Assembly (NCBI RefSeq): GCF_902506145.1
Contig: NZ_LR733520.1
Location: 2,339,476-2,403,475 of the forward strand
Direction of reading: 5' to 3'
From: Burkholderia sp. 8Y
GTDB lineage: Bacteria; Pseudomonadota; Gammaproteobacteria; Burkholderiales; Burkholderiaceae
DNA length: 64,000 nt
Positions 63,511-64,000 of the stretch are shown here, one piece after another. The position numbers and the translations under genes were made by a program. Below the pieces are notes generated by a model. That model worked only from the letters and a program-made list of their open reading frames with translations, was not told where the DNA came from and ran no database searches. Every line of letters begins with the position of its first letter. The first letter of the stretch is position 1.

Positions 63511-64000
63511 TGCTTGCGGCCCGACCAGTCGCGTGCGAACTGCCACGCCACGCGGCCCGAGCGCGATCCGCGCTCCAGCGCCCAGACGAGCGCATCGCCA
63601 CGAGCGGCTTCGATCTCGCTGGCGTCGCAGCCGAAATGCTGGAGCCAGTGCCCGACGATCGACAGATAGTCGTCCTGCTTGAACGGATAGAAGCTGACCC
63701 AGAGCCCGAAGCGTTCGGATAGCGAAATCTTCTCCTCGACCACTTCGCCGGGATGAATCTCGCCGTCCGACGTGTGCTTGTAGGTCTCGTTGTCGCTCAT
63801 GTACTCGGGCAACAGATGCCGGCGGTTCGACGTCGCGTAGATCAGCACGTTGTCCGACTGCGCGGCGACCGACCCGTCCAGCGCCACTTTCAGCGCCTTA
63901 TAGCCCGATTCGCCTTCTTCGAACGACAGATCGTCGCAGAACACGATGAAACGCTCCGGCCGCGTCGAGATGAGATCGACGATATCGCCGAGATCGTGCA
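63507..64000 (-). CDS. DUF815 P-loop ATPase, C-terminal part (cut by window edge)
   Basis: The visible 164 codons include the Walker B-like FIVFCDDLSFEEGESGYKAL, LIYATSNRRHLLPEYMSDN and LSERFGLWVSFYPFKQDDYL with the arginine and sensor residues of the DUF815 AAA-type ATPases. Function is unknown; the gene commonly lies before mutT. The N-terminal half with the P-loop lies beyond position 64000. Confidence 0.9.
   Translation of the reverse strand, partial: HDLGDIVDLISTRPERFIVFCDDLSFEEGESGYKALKVALDGSVAAQSDNVLIYATSNRRHLLPEYMSDNETYKHTSDGEIHPGEVVEEKISLSERFGLWVSFYPFKQDDYLSIVGHWLQHFGCDASEIEAARGDALVWALERGSRSGRVAWQFARDWSGRKQ

Overview
The window is a 64 kb, GC-rich stretch of chromosome from a betaproteobacterium of the Burkholderiaceae (Burkholderia sensu lato; the gene content would suit Caballeronia or Paraburkholderia). 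The evidence is the codon use, the lysine/alanine-rich histone H1-like protein, the class Ia ribonucleotide reductase with an ATP cone, the accBC-prmA-DUF3426-tpx order, the pilBCD-coaE-zapD-yacG-mutT order and the rplU-rpmA-obgE-proB-rppH-proS order. No prophage, insertion sequence, integrase, CRISPR array or rRNA operon is visible. One tRNA (Pro, anticodon CGG) is present.

Layout. 1-603 is the N-terminal part of transketolase. 1016-2231 holds a glyoxalase-fold protein and rsmE. 2596-3705 is a barnase-like lipoprotein RNase with its barstar-like partner. 3900-4062 is a possible small RNA and 4126-6420 is malic enzyme maeB. 6672-8742 is thiL-pgpA-pncC, and pyrF follows on the other strand. 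10023-20056 is a ten-gene minus-strand operon for uptake and oxidative catabolism of arabinose/galactose-type sugars (IclR regulator, dgoK, dgoA, two SDR dehydrogenases, araFGH, lactonase, mutarotase). 20402-26151 is mtgA-aroE-RNase II-hydrolase-mpl. 26339-34512 runs on the plus strand: an mpl-linked protein, a TlpA-like redoxin, accB-accC-prmA, a DUF3426 protein, tpx, a PfkB kinase and a glycine-zipper lipoprotein. 34756-42927 contains the H1-like protein, nrdB and nrdA, with a DUF3820 gene and an MFS exporter between the two nrd genes. 44410-50208 carries a PP0621-like protein, a cytochrome c assembly-like membrane protein, ffh, a phosphoribosyltransferase, marC and proS. 50524-57805 carries rppH, a CNP1-like lipoprotein, proB, obgE, rpmA, rplU, ispB, tRNA-Pro and a CorC-type transporter. 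57878-64000 is pilB-pilC-pilD-coaE-zapD-yacG, then a MutT-like hydrolase and a truncated DUF815 ATPase on the minus strand.

Most coding content is housekeeping. The unusual signal is in the gaps. At least three unrelated genes (rsmE, pncC and the PP0621-like gene) are followed by decayed tandem copies of their own 3' ends, several of which still carry the stop codon. A fourth gap, after the MFS gene, holds a 97-99 bp tandem repeat of unknown origin. nrdA and nrdB are separated, and each appears to have its own promoter whose -10 is covered by an NrdR box; nrdB would then have a leader of about 500 nt containing a strong inverted repeat. The sugar operon has a clean sigma-70-like promoter abutting a perfect palindrome, but encodes no sugar-acid dehydratase. 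aroQ is not found beside accB, and no intact ampD is found beside the PP0621-like gene.
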